A program made the translations under genes and the position numbers. Shown piece by piece: positions 36,750 through 45,229 of a stretch of 46,823 nucleotides of DNA. Each line of letters begins with the position of its first letter. The stretch's first letter is position 1. The stretch is from Bacillus bingmayongensis (GTDB taxonomy: Bacteria > Bacillota > Bacilli > Bacillales > Bacillaceae_G), in the NCBI RefSeq assembly GCF_000299035.1, contig NZ_AKCS01000028.1, positions 1 to 46,823 of the forward strand, written 5' to 3'. Below the pieces are notes generated by a model that saw only the letters and a program-made list of their open reading frames with translations, had not been told where the DNA came from and ran no database searches.

Positions 36750-37582
36750 GGCTAGTTTATTCGAATATATAATTTCAAATTAAGATTTTAGTATGAAATT
36801 TTATTTGAGAACAAGTTTGGATAATCTAAATTTTTCATAACTATTTTTTTATTGCAATTTAAATTTATTTATTTTTATATAAAGATATTATATGAGTTTT
36901 GAGGGAATTTGAAAGTTAGCTTATAGAGGTTTAAAAATTATAGCGGGTTCAGCATAGAGAACTAAAAATTAGGTCAAGTTAATATGTTTTTGAACCAATA
37001 CTATGGATTTCAAATGGTTCTGTTACAACAAATCATTTATCTTGTTCGAACCTCATAAACGATGTTTAAACATTTATTTAGGAGTAATCCCTTATAGGTA
37101 TGATTTCTGTAGCTTTTATATTGTTACGTATCTGTTCAAAAGAGAAGTATATTAGTCTGGTTATCTAGGAGAGATTTGAGTTAGTTTAATTGCTAGTTAA
37201 TTCTGTGTTGCTAGTTAATTCTGCTAATAATATATATCATAAAAAGTAAACAAAGTTAACCTTTTATGTTAATTCTTAGTAATTGTATCAAAGAATTCAT
37301 TTTAAAAATAGTCTTGTTTGAATTATATTATATGTCTAATATTAGTTTATAAGGTTTTTAGGATTGGATAATAATTGAAAATGATGTTGCGGATAACGTA
37401 TTCTAATTCATTTATAAAATTTATAAGGAAGTTTAAAATGAATTGTAAAGTTTATGAATGATTGCAAATTTGTATTCGGATAAATAATCAAAGTCATGTA
37501 GAATGATATGTTTTTATAGAATCATGGAAACGTGATTATGAATTTATTAATTAAGAATTCTAAAATTAAGAGGTGAAAAACC
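36750..37582. other. Long AT-rich divergent intergenic region
   Basis: About 830 bases with no supported gene, between the leftward transporter operon and the rightward bacteriocin operon. It contains a tandem pair of TTGCTAGTTAATTCTG (37190). At 37015 there is a short GGTTCTGTTAC stretch that resembles an IS6 end. The promoter for 37583 must lie here but was not identified with confidence. Confidence 0.5.
37190..37223 (+). repeat. Direct repeat in the bacteriocin control region
   Basis: TTGCTAGTTAATTCTG occurs at 37190 and again at 37208 (an 18-base period). The site is 360 bases before the bacteriocin operon. It could be a paired regulator site, or chance duplication in AT-rich DNA. Confidence 0.5.
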
Positions 37583-37777
37583 ATGGGGAATTTGTCTATT
37601 TGGTGGAAAAGATACTATGGATTTATGATTATTCCATTTATAGTGATGACAGTTCTGTTTAACAATCTTTCAAAATACAGTAAAATTGCATACTTCTTAT
37701 TTATTGCTTGGATAATATTCAATTTAATTGATTTTTACAGAAAAGAAATTGTAGGGGATTCAAAAAAACAACAATAA
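37583..37777 (+). CDS. Small cationic two-helix membrane peptide, candidate bacteriocin immunity peptide
   Basis: 64 aa: a basic aromatic N-terminus (WWKRYYG), two hydrophobic helices (about residues 13-28 and 34-52) with SKYSK between them, and a charged tail (FYRKEIVGDSKKQQ). Immunity peptides of circular bacteriocins are typically this size, basic and hydrophobic. It precedes the precursor gene by 36 bases, though such genes are more often found downstream. The site AAGAGGTGAAAAACC supports the start. Confidence 0.65.
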   Translation: MGNLSIWWKRYYGFMIIPFIVMTVLFNNLSKYSKIAYFLFIAWIIFNLIDFYRKEIVGDSKKQQ

Positions 37778-37813
37778 AAGTTCAATTGTATTATTGAAAG
37801 GAGGTGAGAATAT

Positions 37814-38011
37814 ATGGTAATGGAAATTGCAGCTAAATTTTTCTTGAGTATTTCTACGGCTGAAGCTATCGTAAATGCAATTAATAATGGAATGGGTATT
37901 ATGACTATTATTGCTTTGGCAGGTGCTACATACGGTTGGGGTGCAGTAGCTTATCCACTTATAAGAGGTGCTGTTGCGAAATGGGGATTTAGACAGGCAG
38001 TAAATTGGTAA
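37814..38011 (+). CDS. Circular bacteriocin precursor (garvicin ML / carnocyclin type)
   Basis: A 65-aa peptide with one of the strongest ribosome binding sites in the window (AAAGGAGGTGAG). After a very short leader it shows the features of circular bacteriocins: STAEAIVNAINNGM, hydrophobic helices with Gly/Ala (IIALAGATYGWGAVAYPLI), a basic helix (RGAVAKWGFRQAVNW) and a C-terminal Trp. Garvicin ML has a comparable IVNA...GM segment near the same position. Aligning the two puts cleavage after about residue 5 (MVMEI), giving a 60-residue circle with Trp65 joined to Ala6. These points are inferred, not proven. The following genes encode the usual maturation and export proteins. Confidence 0.85.
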   Translation: MVMEIAAKFFLSISTAEAIVNAINNGMGIMTIIALAGATYGWGAVAYPLIRGAVAKWGFRQAVNW

Positions 38012-38020
38012 AAATCAAGA

Positions 38021-38058
38021 AAGAAAATCTCCTGAACTTATAAGGAGATTTTCTTTTG
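38021..38058 (+). terminator. Intra-operon terminator after the precursor gene
   Basis: AAGAAAATCTCCT pairs with AGGAGATTTTCTT over a 9-base loop, followed by TTG. It lies 10 bases after the precursor stop. Partial read-through would give excess precursor mRNA over the maturation genes. Confidence 0.7.
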
Positions 38059-38099
38059 TAAAAATCAAATATACCTTAAACAAGAGGTGCGATATTTTT

Positions 38100-38672
38100 A
38101 TGATTAAATTTATAGACTTTTTTATTAACCCACTAAACTTTATGAGATCTTTAGATAAAAAACCTGAAATTATTTTCCCTTTGTTATTATCTATTGTCAC
38201 ACCTCTATTATCAATTAATCCGGTGCTAAACCAGTTTGAAATTGAAGGTACTAAATGGATCATTTTAATTGCTTTTTTAGTATCCCTATTTTCATTAATA
38301 ACCTTTTTTATAACTTCTTTTGTGATTTATTTACTTTTGTCACTTGTACTTTTAGAAAAGGAAATGTCATTTAAAAAAGTATTATCTATCTATGGGTACA
38401 CCCAATTTCCTAAATTTTTTCTAGCTGTACTGATCAGCATTTTCCCCAAATTAAGTTCAATTTTAATAAATAATGCAAATAATTTTTATGAAGCTGCATT
38501 ATACTTTTTTACGAGCCCGTTAAATATATGGAGATATATTTTATTGGCTTGTGGATTTTATGTATTAACTAAAGTTAAGGTGCAGAGGGTAATCATACTG
38601 GCAATATTTTTTGCTGTTTTGGAAGTATGTTTACATTATTATGTTCCTTCTGCTATTAAAGATTTCTCTTAA
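38100..38672 (+). CDS. Yip1-like membrane protein of the circular bacteriocin operon
   Basis: A 190-aa protein with about five membrane helices. The N-terminus (FIDFFINPLNFMRSLDKKPEIIF) resembles the Yip1 pattern (P...F...L...P). It lies between the precursor and the large B-type protein, like the 177-aa protein at 16046 in the left operon. A role in maturation, secretion or self-protection is likely from position. The start ATG 38100 follows AAGAGGTGCG. Confidence 0.65.
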   Translation: MIKFIDFFINPLNFMRSLDKKPEIIFPLLLSIVTPLLSINPVLNQFEIEGTKWIILIAFLVSLFSLITFFITSFVIYLLLSLVLLEKEMSFKKVLSIYGYTQFPKFFLAVLISIFPKLSSILINNANNFYEAALYFFTSPLNIWRYILLACGFYVLTKVKVQRVIILAIFFAVLEVCLHYYVPSAIKDFS

Positions 38673-38928
38673 TGAACTAGAAGTCTATGTGAAAATAGAA
38701 CCTAATTACGCAATAAGCATTAGTAGACATTAATTGAGGTGTTGTTAAGCATGTTAGTGGGCATAGAATAGGGATTTTAGAAATCTGCTGTCCGCTAATT
38801 CTTGCTGCGTAATTGTACACTTTAGAAATTTAAAATATTGGGTTTTATTAGATTTATTTAACTTTTAAAAAGCGTTTCTTCTATATATTATCAAGAAGAG
38901 TTAAAAAACAACATACTTATAAATAACA
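38673..38928. other. Gene-free segment within the bacteriocin locus
   Basis: About 250 bases with no supported ORF. The full gap to the next gene (38673-39162) also holds two strong inverted repeats, listed separately, and probably a second promoter. Confidence 0.5.
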
Positions 38929-38954
38929 TTCTAAACTATTTAAATAGTTTAGAA
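38929..38954. promoter_or_regulatory. Perfect 26-bp palindrome
   Basis: TTCTAAACTATTT is followed directly by its reverse complement, with no spacer. Such gapless palindromes are typical of dimeric regulator sites. It lies 209 bases before the B-type gene at 39163. Confidence 0.6.
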
Positions 38955-38990
38955 GAAAAATAGTGAAATTAGCTCAATATCCTGGGTATA

Positions 38991-39027
38991 AATGTAATAC
39001 AGCACACAGATTGTGCTGTATTACATT
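38991..39027. terminator. Perfect 16-bp hairpin
   Basis: AATGTAATACAGCACA and TGTGCTGTATTACATT flank a 5-base loop. The T-rich stretch after it (TATACTTTTACTTTT) suggests a rightward terminator. The repeat could also be an operator. Confidence 0.6.
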
Positions 39028-39162
39028 TATACTTTTACTTTTACAATTTCATATTTTATGTACCAATCAATACTTTCTTATTACCATTGGATTTAGCATA
39101 GTAAAGAGAAATAAGGAGTAATTTTTTCAGGTACCAATAATTTATTACATAGGAGAATAACT

Positions 39163-40737
39163 ATGAATCAAATATTTTCATATCTATTTTTTAGACATAA
39201 ATCATTATTGTATTATAAGTTTCCTAAAGCTAAATTAAGTTTACCTTACATATATTATGTTTATTTCAGCTTGATCATATTTTCGGTAGTAGGTAGCTAC
39301 ACGATGTTTGATCAATTATATAATAAGTTTTTAGATAATAATTCTGCATTTTATATTACTATTTTTTTCAGTGTATCTTTATGTGTCTCTGGCCTTAACA
39401 AAGCAATTATAAATTCAAGTAGTAAGCTTAATAAAAAAAATGATATAAAGATTTTACTTACTAAACCTATTTCTCCTAAGTCAGTATTATTTATGAAATT
39501 TTTCGAAACCATTTTCTTCACCGAAATATTCTTAGTATTCAATATATTTGTTGGGGTATTAAGTTATTTTTTATATACTACTAATAATTTATTTATTAGC
39601 TTACTATTCACAGTAAATTCAATCTTCTTTATTTATGCTATAAAAATTTCGATATTCTTGCTTTCCTTTACACAGAGAAAGTTATTTACTAATATTATTG
39701 TTTTATGTTTATCAATTTTAAAATTTATTTCTTTAATAATTTCTCTTGCTTACCTTATAAATATCAATAATCCTATTATTTCAGAGATTTCTATTGTTGT
39801 ATACGTGTATAAAAATATAATGAACTTACCTTTAGATTATATTGCACATACGGCTGTGAATAATGCTGGTATATTTTCGATTATTCTATTAATAATTAAT
39901 ATGCTACTTATTTATTATATAAATAAGGTAGAACGCAAAACATTTCAGTATGAAAAATTAACAACAAATACTAGAGATAAAATCAAAGCGGTTACTTTTT
40001 CTAGTACTAAAAGAATGGAATTGAATTTAATTAAATTATTGAAAGTTTATATACAAAGACAAAAAAAGCAAGAAATTATGATGACTTATTTACCATTAGT
40101 AAGTTCCATTATCTGTATTGTTGGTGTTTGTGTACTACTGTATATTCGAATACCAAATGTAATCAATGAACATATTTTGATATTTTATCTATTTTTATCA
40201 GGTATGATTGTGAAAACCGCAACTGATACGTATTGCTTTTTATCTTGTATTGATATCCACGGGGAGAAATTTTTTCTTTTTAAATTGGCAGGAGTATCCA
40301 ATAAAAAAGTTATATTTAGTCAAGTAATGTTTAATAGTTTTTTAAATTTCACTGTAACAACTATAGTTTTATTTTGTTTTACTATTTTTATAAAAGTACC
40401 TATATTAAATATTGTTTTTATACTATTTTTATGTGGTATTCAAGTTGCACTATTCAATTTGATTTATTGTATAGCAAGTATTAGCCATCCTAATTTCAGA
40501 GTAGAACTTATTACAAGTTTACCTTCTGCTAAAGCTAAGATTTTAGCCAATATTTTAATTTTTATTAGCTTGTCAATAGAAGTCTTTATTTTTTATGTAT
40601 CTTCTAGCCATACAATTTTTTTCTGTAGCACAATACTTTTAAATGTATTTTATTTTATTATTCTTTATAGGCTAGCAAATTTAAAAATGCGGTATTTACG
40701 TTTGAATAAACATGGAAACCAATTAAAAAGAGATTAA
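39163..40737 (+). CDS. Large multi-spanning membrane protein, circular-bacteriocin B type
   Basis: A 524-aa protein with about 12 hydrophobic segments and a central charged region (about residues 255-300). It has the size and position of AS-48B/CirB-type proteins, which are essential for making the circular product though no catalytic motif is known in them. Its counterpart in the left operon is at 14160. It starts after TAGGAGAATAACT and is followed by the ATPase after 13 bases. Confidence 0.8.
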   Translation: MNQIFSYLFFRHKSLLYYKFPKAKLSLPYIYYVYFSLIIFSVVGSYTMFDQLYNKFLDNNSAFYITIFFSVSLCVSGLNKAIINSSSKLNKKNDIKILLTKPISPKSVLFMKFFETIFFTEIFLVFNIFVGVLSYFLYTTNNLFISLLFTVNSIFFIYAIKISIFLLSFTQRKLFTNIIVLCLSILKFISLIISLAYLININNPIISEISIVVYVYKNIMNLPLDYIAHTAVNNAGIFSIILLIINMLLIYYINKVERKTFQYEKLTTNTRDKIKAVTFSSTKRMELNLIKLLKVYIQRQKKQEIMMTYLPLVSSIICIVGVCVLLYIRIPNVINEHILIFYLFLSGMIVKTATDTYCFLSCIDIHGEKFFLFKLAGVSNKKVIFSQVMFNSFLNFTVTTIVLFCFTIFIKVPILNIVFILFLCGIQVALFNLIYCIASISHPNFRVELITSLPSAKAKILANILIFISLSIEVFIFYVSSSHTIFFCSTILLNVFYFIILYRLANLKMRYLRLNKHGNQLKRD

Positions 40738-40750
40738 AGGGAGGATAAGA

Positions 40751-41413
40751 ATGTTAATTTTAAAAAATGCGAGCTTTTGTATTGACGAGAAATTTATATT
40801 TAAAAAAACAAATTTGACTGTTAACCCTTATGAAATAGTAAGTATTGTGGGGAAGAATGGTGCTGGAAAAACTACATTATTTGAAATGATTTGCGGTCTG
40901 ATTCAAGTTAGTAAAGGAGAAATATATTTCTTCAATAAACAACCTAATGAAGAAACGTATTTCCAAGAATTGTTCTTTATACCGGATATCCCCTTGGTTC
41001 ATGAATACCTAAATGGTCGAGAATATATCGAATTTATTGCAGCATTATATAATAAGAAAATTGATAAAAATGATGTGGAAAATATACTAACATTTTTTGA
41101 GTTAGAATCTAAAAAAAATCAATTAATTAGAGAATATTCAAAAGGGATGAAAATGAAAGTTGCGATAGCGGCTGCATTACTTATAAAACCGAAACTTCTA
41201 ATTCTAGATGAACCGTTCAATGGTTTAGATCCAACTAGTTGTATTAAATTAATGGAAGCATTAAAAGAATTTTCAAAGTTGCATGGTAGTGTCTTACTTT
41301 CTTCTCATACCTTAGATCTTGTTGAACAAGTGAGTGATAAGATATACCATTTAAATAATCATAAGCTTGAAAATGTAACAGATCATAATCTAAGAGAGTT
41401 GTTTTCAGGATGA
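40751..41413 (+). CDS. ABC transporter ATP-binding protein of the circular bacteriocin operon
   Basis: 220 aa. Walker A is GKNGAGKTT, the degenerate signature is YSKGMKMKVA, Walker B is LLILDEPFNGLDP and the switch His is in SSHTLD. The family is that of CirD-type ATPases, which power export and early immunity with the DUF95 partner. The stop overlaps the next gene's ATG (ATGA). The site GGGAGGATAAG lies before the start. Confidence 0.92.
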   Translation: MLILKNASFCIDEKFIFKKTNLTVNPYEIVSIVGKNGAGKTTLFEMICGLIQVSKGEIYFFNKQPNEETYFQELFFIPDIPLVHEYLNGREYIEFIAALYNKKIDKNDVENILTFFELESKKNQLIREYSKGMKMKVAIAAALLIKPKLLILDEPFNGLDPTSCIKLMEALKEFSKLHGSVLLSSHTLDLVEQVSDKIYHLNNHKLENVTDHNLRELFSG

Positions 41414-41973
41414 AAAACTTTGTAAAAAAACACATTAGCTTATTCTTTAGTGAATTTAAATATTTACTTATAATTTCTTCAGTTATAGTAGCGATTAGTT
41501 TTGTTTTCGGTTATATGTTTTCAAAACATAGTGAATCAACTGATTTAATGAGGTTAAATAGCCAAGCTCAATTTACAGATTATTTTTTTAATAATTTAAA
41601 AGTATGTATCTTTATTATGATAGGTGTCTTAAGTTTTGGTTTATCTAGTATGTATATTCTTTTTGTTAATGGTTCGGTTCTTGGGGGGGCGATAAAAGTT
41701 TCATCTCCTTATCTTGAACATAAGGGACAAATCTTTCTACTATTGTTGCCTCATGGAATTACTGAAATGTTAGCTATATTAATTTCTGGAGCCTTAGGAT
41801 TTCTTTTTCTTAAAAATTCTATTTTATTGTTACTTGAAAGAAGGAAAAAATTCTTGGATAAAAAAGATATCACATCTTTTATTATAGGATTTTCTTTAGT
41901 TGTTTTGTTATTGTTTATTTCAGCCTTGATTGAATACTATATAACACCAGATATTAATGAACTTATGAAATGA
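41410..41973 (+). CDS. SpoIIM/DUF95 membrane protein of the circular bacteriocin operon
   Basis: A 187-aa protein with about five membrane helices and the DUF95 segments MIGVLSFGLSSMY, NGSVLGGAI and LLPHGITEMLAILISG. DUF95 proteins are the most consistent marker of circular bacteriocin clusters. It overlaps the ATPase gene by four bases. It is the last gene before the terminator at 42043. Confidence 0.9.
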   Translation: MKNFVKKHISLFFSEFKYLLIISSVIVAISFVFGYMFSKHSESTDLMRLNSQAQFTDYFFNNLKVCIFIMIGVLSFGLSSMYILFVNGSVLGGAIKVSSPYLEHKGQIFLLLLPHGITEMLAILISGALGFLFLKNSILLLLERRKKFLDKKDITSFIIGFSLVVLLLFISALIEYYITPDINELMK

Positions 41974-42042
41974 GTTAATTAGTTCTGTCAATTTGTAATT
42001 AATATTTTAGTAAAAAAAACAATAAAAAATGATAGGAATAAT

Positions 42043-42087
42043 AAAAACAGACTTGCCCCTTTTGTTTCAGGTGAAGGTCTGTTTTTT
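42043..42087 (+). terminator. Terminator of the circular bacteriocin operon
   Basis: AAAAACAGAC pairs with GTCTGTTTTT, ending in a T-run (TGTTTTTTC). It lies about 70 bases after the DUF95 stop. Confidence 0.75.
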
Positions 42088-42297
42088 CATATTTAACAAA
42101 TTATCCAAAAGAAGTCTCTTTTCTTAAACGTTTGCAAGGCGGGAGCCTAACGTTAGGTGGAAGAGCAATTCCAATTTGGCACACTAGCCAAAAGATGGTG
42201 GTAAACTAATTACAAACAGATTGTTCTTTAAAAAACTGAAGATATGAGGTTGATATGGATAAAACAGTCATAATCGCTAAAAAGCGTTGGATTCTTA

Positions 42298-42447
42298 TTA
42301 AGAACTAGAATGGGTATTTTTTTTGATGTAAATACTAAACGTTGGTGTGACGGGTATTTTACGTTTCTTAATACCTTCAGGAAAGGTATTTTCAATAATT
42401 TTTGCTACTTTATAATTTTTCGCTTTACCATCCTTATATAACTTGAT
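42298..42447 (-). pseudogene. 3' end of an unknown gene, cut by the Tn3-like remnant
   Basis: From the transposon end at 42448 a leftward frame runs for about 49 codons (IKLYKDGKAKNYKVAK ... TFSIYIKKN) to TAA at 42298. It is rich in Lys and Ile like other proteins here and has no internal stop. The family is not recognised. The rest of the gene was not found on the other side of the element. Confidence 0.45.
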
Positions 42448-42554
42448 GGGGTACCATCCACATTTCAACAAAAATATACGCTAAGCAAATTTGGACATAA
42501 AATGAGCCGAATTTCCTACTCTAAGGAATATTCGGCTGATATTCTTTATTTAGT

Positions 42555-42893
42555 TTATAATTTGCTCTCCTCATATTCTTTCAATATCTTATAAAAAGTA
42601 TTTTTCTTAAGTTCTAACAGCTCCATAAATTTAGAACCCGTTATTTCTCTTTTTTTCCACTTTGGATAAGTTTCTTCTATTATAATTAGTTGCTTTTGAC
42701 TTAATGCTGAAAGGTTAAATGGAGGACGCCCTAAATGCTTACCTTGAGATTTAGCAACCGCAATCCCCTCAGCTTGTCGCTGACGAATTTTTTTACGCTC
42801 TTGATCTGCAACATAAGAAAGTAAAGATAAAAATTGATCCTCCATTAATCTGCCCATATCCCCCATTTCACGAAACTTCCGGCTATCAAACAA
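42555..42893 (-). pseudogene. C-terminal part of a Tn3-type serine resolvase
   Basis: 112 codons: FREMGDMGRLMEDQFLSLLSYV, then the linker QERKKIRQRQAEGIAVAKSQGKHLGRPP and the C-terminal helix-turn-helix DNA-binding part (ITGSKFMELLELKKNTFYKIL). The catalytic N-terminal domain (Ser in the YxRVST region) is missing. The frame upstream of 42893 stays open for about 28 codons but is not resolvase-like. It has no valid start and is non-functional. Confidence 0.8.
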
Positions 42894-43139
42894 TGTTTCA
42901 TAGATAGGGTCCTTCAGTTTGTAAAGGTATACCTTTGTAAACAGTTGTTTACTTTCCCTATTGTTGAATGAGTATTAGCAAAAATAGTCTTAACGTACAG
43001 CAAACACCTTTAAATGTACAATTTTCTTTTTTTGATAGGGTGAGGCCCTTTAGGTTGGGAACACATCAATTTCTTAGGAGAATATAAGTTTGAGGGATTA
43101 CATTCAACCAGTTTACAATCCTTACGTCCTTTGAATATT

Positions 43140-43186
43140 AAAGAGCCGATTTACTCTTAACGGGGTAAAATCTGGCTCTTTTTTTG
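43140..43186. terminator. Terminator hairpin inside the Tn3-like remnant
   Basis: AAAGAGCCGATTT pairs with AAATCTGGCTCTT (one mismatch), followed by TTTTTTT on the plus strand. Confidence 0.65.
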
Positions 43187-43234
43187 TCTAAATTTGCTTA
43201 GCGTGGGTTTTTTTCGAAATGCTGGTGGCACTCC

Positions 43235-43470
43235 TAGTATGGCAAGGGTTTAATTTATATAAAATTAAGAATAATCAGTCTCAATTCTATCAATTTACTA
43301 TATATTATATTTATGTAAGTATTGTTATAAGGGCATTTTTTAAAACTTTCCCCTAATAAAGTTTTGAAAGAGTTGTCTCAATATTCTCCATGTTGTAAAT
43401 ATGCCAAGAAGAGAGAATCCATTTGGGTTCTCTTTTCTTTTAAATTTGAGTTTTCAACCTCAAATTTAAG
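43235..43470. other. Gene-free segment with a terminator-like hairpin
   Basis: About 235 bases with no supported gene. At 43411-43441, AGAGAATCC pairs with GGGTTCTCT and is followed by TTTTCTTTT, a rightward terminator that marks the end of a lost gene. Confidence 0.45.
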
Positions 43471-43864
43471 GGTTCTGTTGCAAAGTTTTCTAAATGAGGC
43501 TACACTCTAGAAAAAAAGAACAAGGAGAATCACAAATACGATACTTTAAAGGAAAACGGTTCAAGAAAGATATTATTTTAGTAGCCGTGGGCTACTCTTG
43601 TCGTTTTTCTTTAAGCTATCGCGATGTATCTGAAATCCTAAGAGAACGTGGTGTCTCCGTTCATCCTACAACCATTATGCGCTGGGTTCATGAGTATGGA
43701 AATGTAATCTACCAAATTTGGAAAAAGAAAAATAAGCATGTACAACGATCGTGGAAGTTGGATGAGACTTATATAAAAGTTAAAGGTGAATGGTGTTATC
43801 TCTATCGTGCAATCGATAAAGAGGGGAATACATGAGAGTTTCAACTTCGTAAAAAACGAGATCA

Positions 43865-43872
43865 TCAAGCTG
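43865..43872 (+). repeat. 8-bp target duplication, left
   Basis: TCAAGCTG lies directly before the inner IS6 copy and is repeated exactly at 44682-44689. Eight bases is the duplication length of IS6-family elements. Confidence 0.93.
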
Positions 43873-44681
43873 GGTTCTGTTGCAAAGATTTCTAAACTAA
43901 GATAACCTGTAGAAAAAGTGTGAGCAGGAGAATGATATATGGGGTATTTTAAAGGAAAACAGTTTAAAAAGGATATTATTTTGGTAGCTGTCGGCTACTA
44001 TTGTCGTTTTTCTTTAAGCTATCGCGATGTATCTGAAATCTTGAAAGAGCGTGGTATTTCGGTTCACCCAACAACCATCATGCGCTGGGTTCATGAATAT
44101 GGAAACCTTATCTATCAAATTTGGAAGAAGAAAAATAAAAACGTTCCATTATCTTGGAAACTAGATGAAACCTATATAAAAGTCAAAGGAAAATGGTGTT
44201 ATTTATATCGTGCAATTGATAAAGACGGGCACACATTGGATATTCAACTTCGTAAAAAACGGGATCATCAGTCTGCCTATGCTTTTATGAAAAGGTTGGT
44301 CAAAACGTTTGGAGAACCAGCGGTTCTCACTACAGACAAAGCACCAGCATTACTTTGTGCATTTAACAAATTAAGAGAACAAGGCTTTTATATAAATACA
44401 ACTCATTGTACAATCAAGCATTTGAACAATCTCATTGAGCAGGACCATAGGCATGTGAAGCGACGTTTTTCCAAATCCGCAGGATTTCAAAATCTTCGCC
44501 ACGCTTCCCGTACCTTGAAAGGCATCGAAACCATTCATGCTCTATATAAACGAAACCGAAGTCTTGGCTCAGACTTCGGTTTTTCGACATACAATGAATT
44601 ACAGGAGCTACTAACAATTGCATAAAATGTACAACTTTTTGTTGGCACCACTTAACCTTAACAAAACTTCGCAACAGAACC
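43873..44681 (+). mobile_element. IS6-family insertion sequence, inner copy with target duplication
   Basis: An 809-bp complete element inserted within another IS6 copy. It is the only one in the window with a perfect 8-bp duplication, so it is probably the most recent simple transposition event. Confidence 0.93.
43939..44625 (+). CDS. IS6-family transposase
   Basis: An intact 228-aa DDE transposase, MGYFKGKQFKKDIILVAVGY, with [19 protein letters not shown] and LIEQDHRHVKRR. The start follows CAGGAGAATG. Given the fresh insertion it belongs to, it is probably active. Confidence 0.92.
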   Translation: MGYFKGKQFKKDIILVAVGYYCRFSLSYRDVSEILKERGISVHPTTIMRWVHEYGNLIYQIWKKKNKNVPLSWKLDETYIKVKGKWCYLYRAIDKDGHTLDIQLRKKRDHQSAYAFMKRLVKTFGEPAVLTTDKAPALLCAFNKLREQGFYINTTHCTIKHLNNLIEQDHRHVKRRFSKSAGFQNLRHASRTLKGIETIHALYKRNRSLGSDFGFSTYNELQELLTIA

Positions 44682-44689
44682 TCAAGCTG
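44682..44689 (+). repeat. 8-bp target duplication, right
   Basis: TCAAGCTG is identical to 43865-43872. Removing the inner element and one copy restores the outer IS sequence as in the related copies. Confidence 0.93.
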
Positions 44690-45229
44690 CATATGCTTTT
44701 ATGAAAAGATGAGTGAAAATATTTGGAGAACCGATGGTTCTCGTAACAGACAAAGCTCCAGCATTACTTTGTGCATGGAACAAGTTAAAGGAGCAAGGCT
44801 TTTATGCACGTACTATTCATTATACAAGCAAGTATTTGAACAATCGTATTGAACAGGATCATAGACACATAAAGCGACGCTTTGCTAAATTTGCAGGATT
44901 TCAAAATCTACGTCATGCTTTTCGTACGATTAAAGGAATCGAAACGATTCATGCTCTATATAAACGAAACCGAAGTTTGCGGCCAAACTTCGGTTTTTCA
45001 ACGTACAATGAATTACAGCGATTACTTACTATTGCATAAAATTTGATTGTACTGAATTTGACTTTTTATCTGTTAAAGAACTTTGCAACAGAACCACTTT
45101 TTTTGTAATTTATCATTTTTTTGTAACAGAATCGTTAATTTATGGTGCGGGTTTTATATGATATATAACATTATGTTATTCCATTCCTAAACTTAGAACA
45201 GTATGTAATTACACTGATTAAACACATTG

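Larger units (their letters stand above)
42448..43234 (-). mobile_element. Tn3-family remnant or miniature element with 38-bp inverted repeats
   Basis: The left end starts GGGGTACCATCCACATTT and ends ACGCTAAG at 42485. The right end, read inward, ends ...CACGCTAAG, with CCAGCATTTCG inside it (43234-43197). Both resemble Tn4430-type ends (GGGGTACCGCCAGC...ACGCTAAG). The element is only 787 bp and has no transposase, just a broken resolvase gene. The flanks (TTGAT and TAGTA) are not duplicated. Confidence 0.75.
43536..45039 (+). pseudogene. Outer IS6-family transposase, broken by insertion and mutations
   Basis: The expected ATG start is ATA (before RYFKGKRFKKD). A TGA replaces the Leu after KEGNT, and a second TGA follows MKR at about 44708. 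The gene is then split by the inner element. The rest (44713-45039) keeps VTDKAPA and NRIEQDHRHIKRR. Several of these lesions must predate the insertion because related copies share them. Confidence 0.85.
43471..45095 (+). mobile_element. IS6-family copy split by another IS6-family copy
   Basis: The outer element runs from GGTTCTGTTGC at 43471 to GCAACAGAACC at 45095. It is interrupted at 43873-44681. Without the insert and one target repeat it is 808 bp, like the copy at 18009-18816, with which it shares a nonsense codon. Confidence 0.88.

Noticed and set aside
37015-37045. GGTTCTGTTAC as a solitary IS6 end
   Set aside because: Only about 10 bases match the inverted repeat. No adjoining IS sequence follows, so it could be chance in AT-rich DNA.
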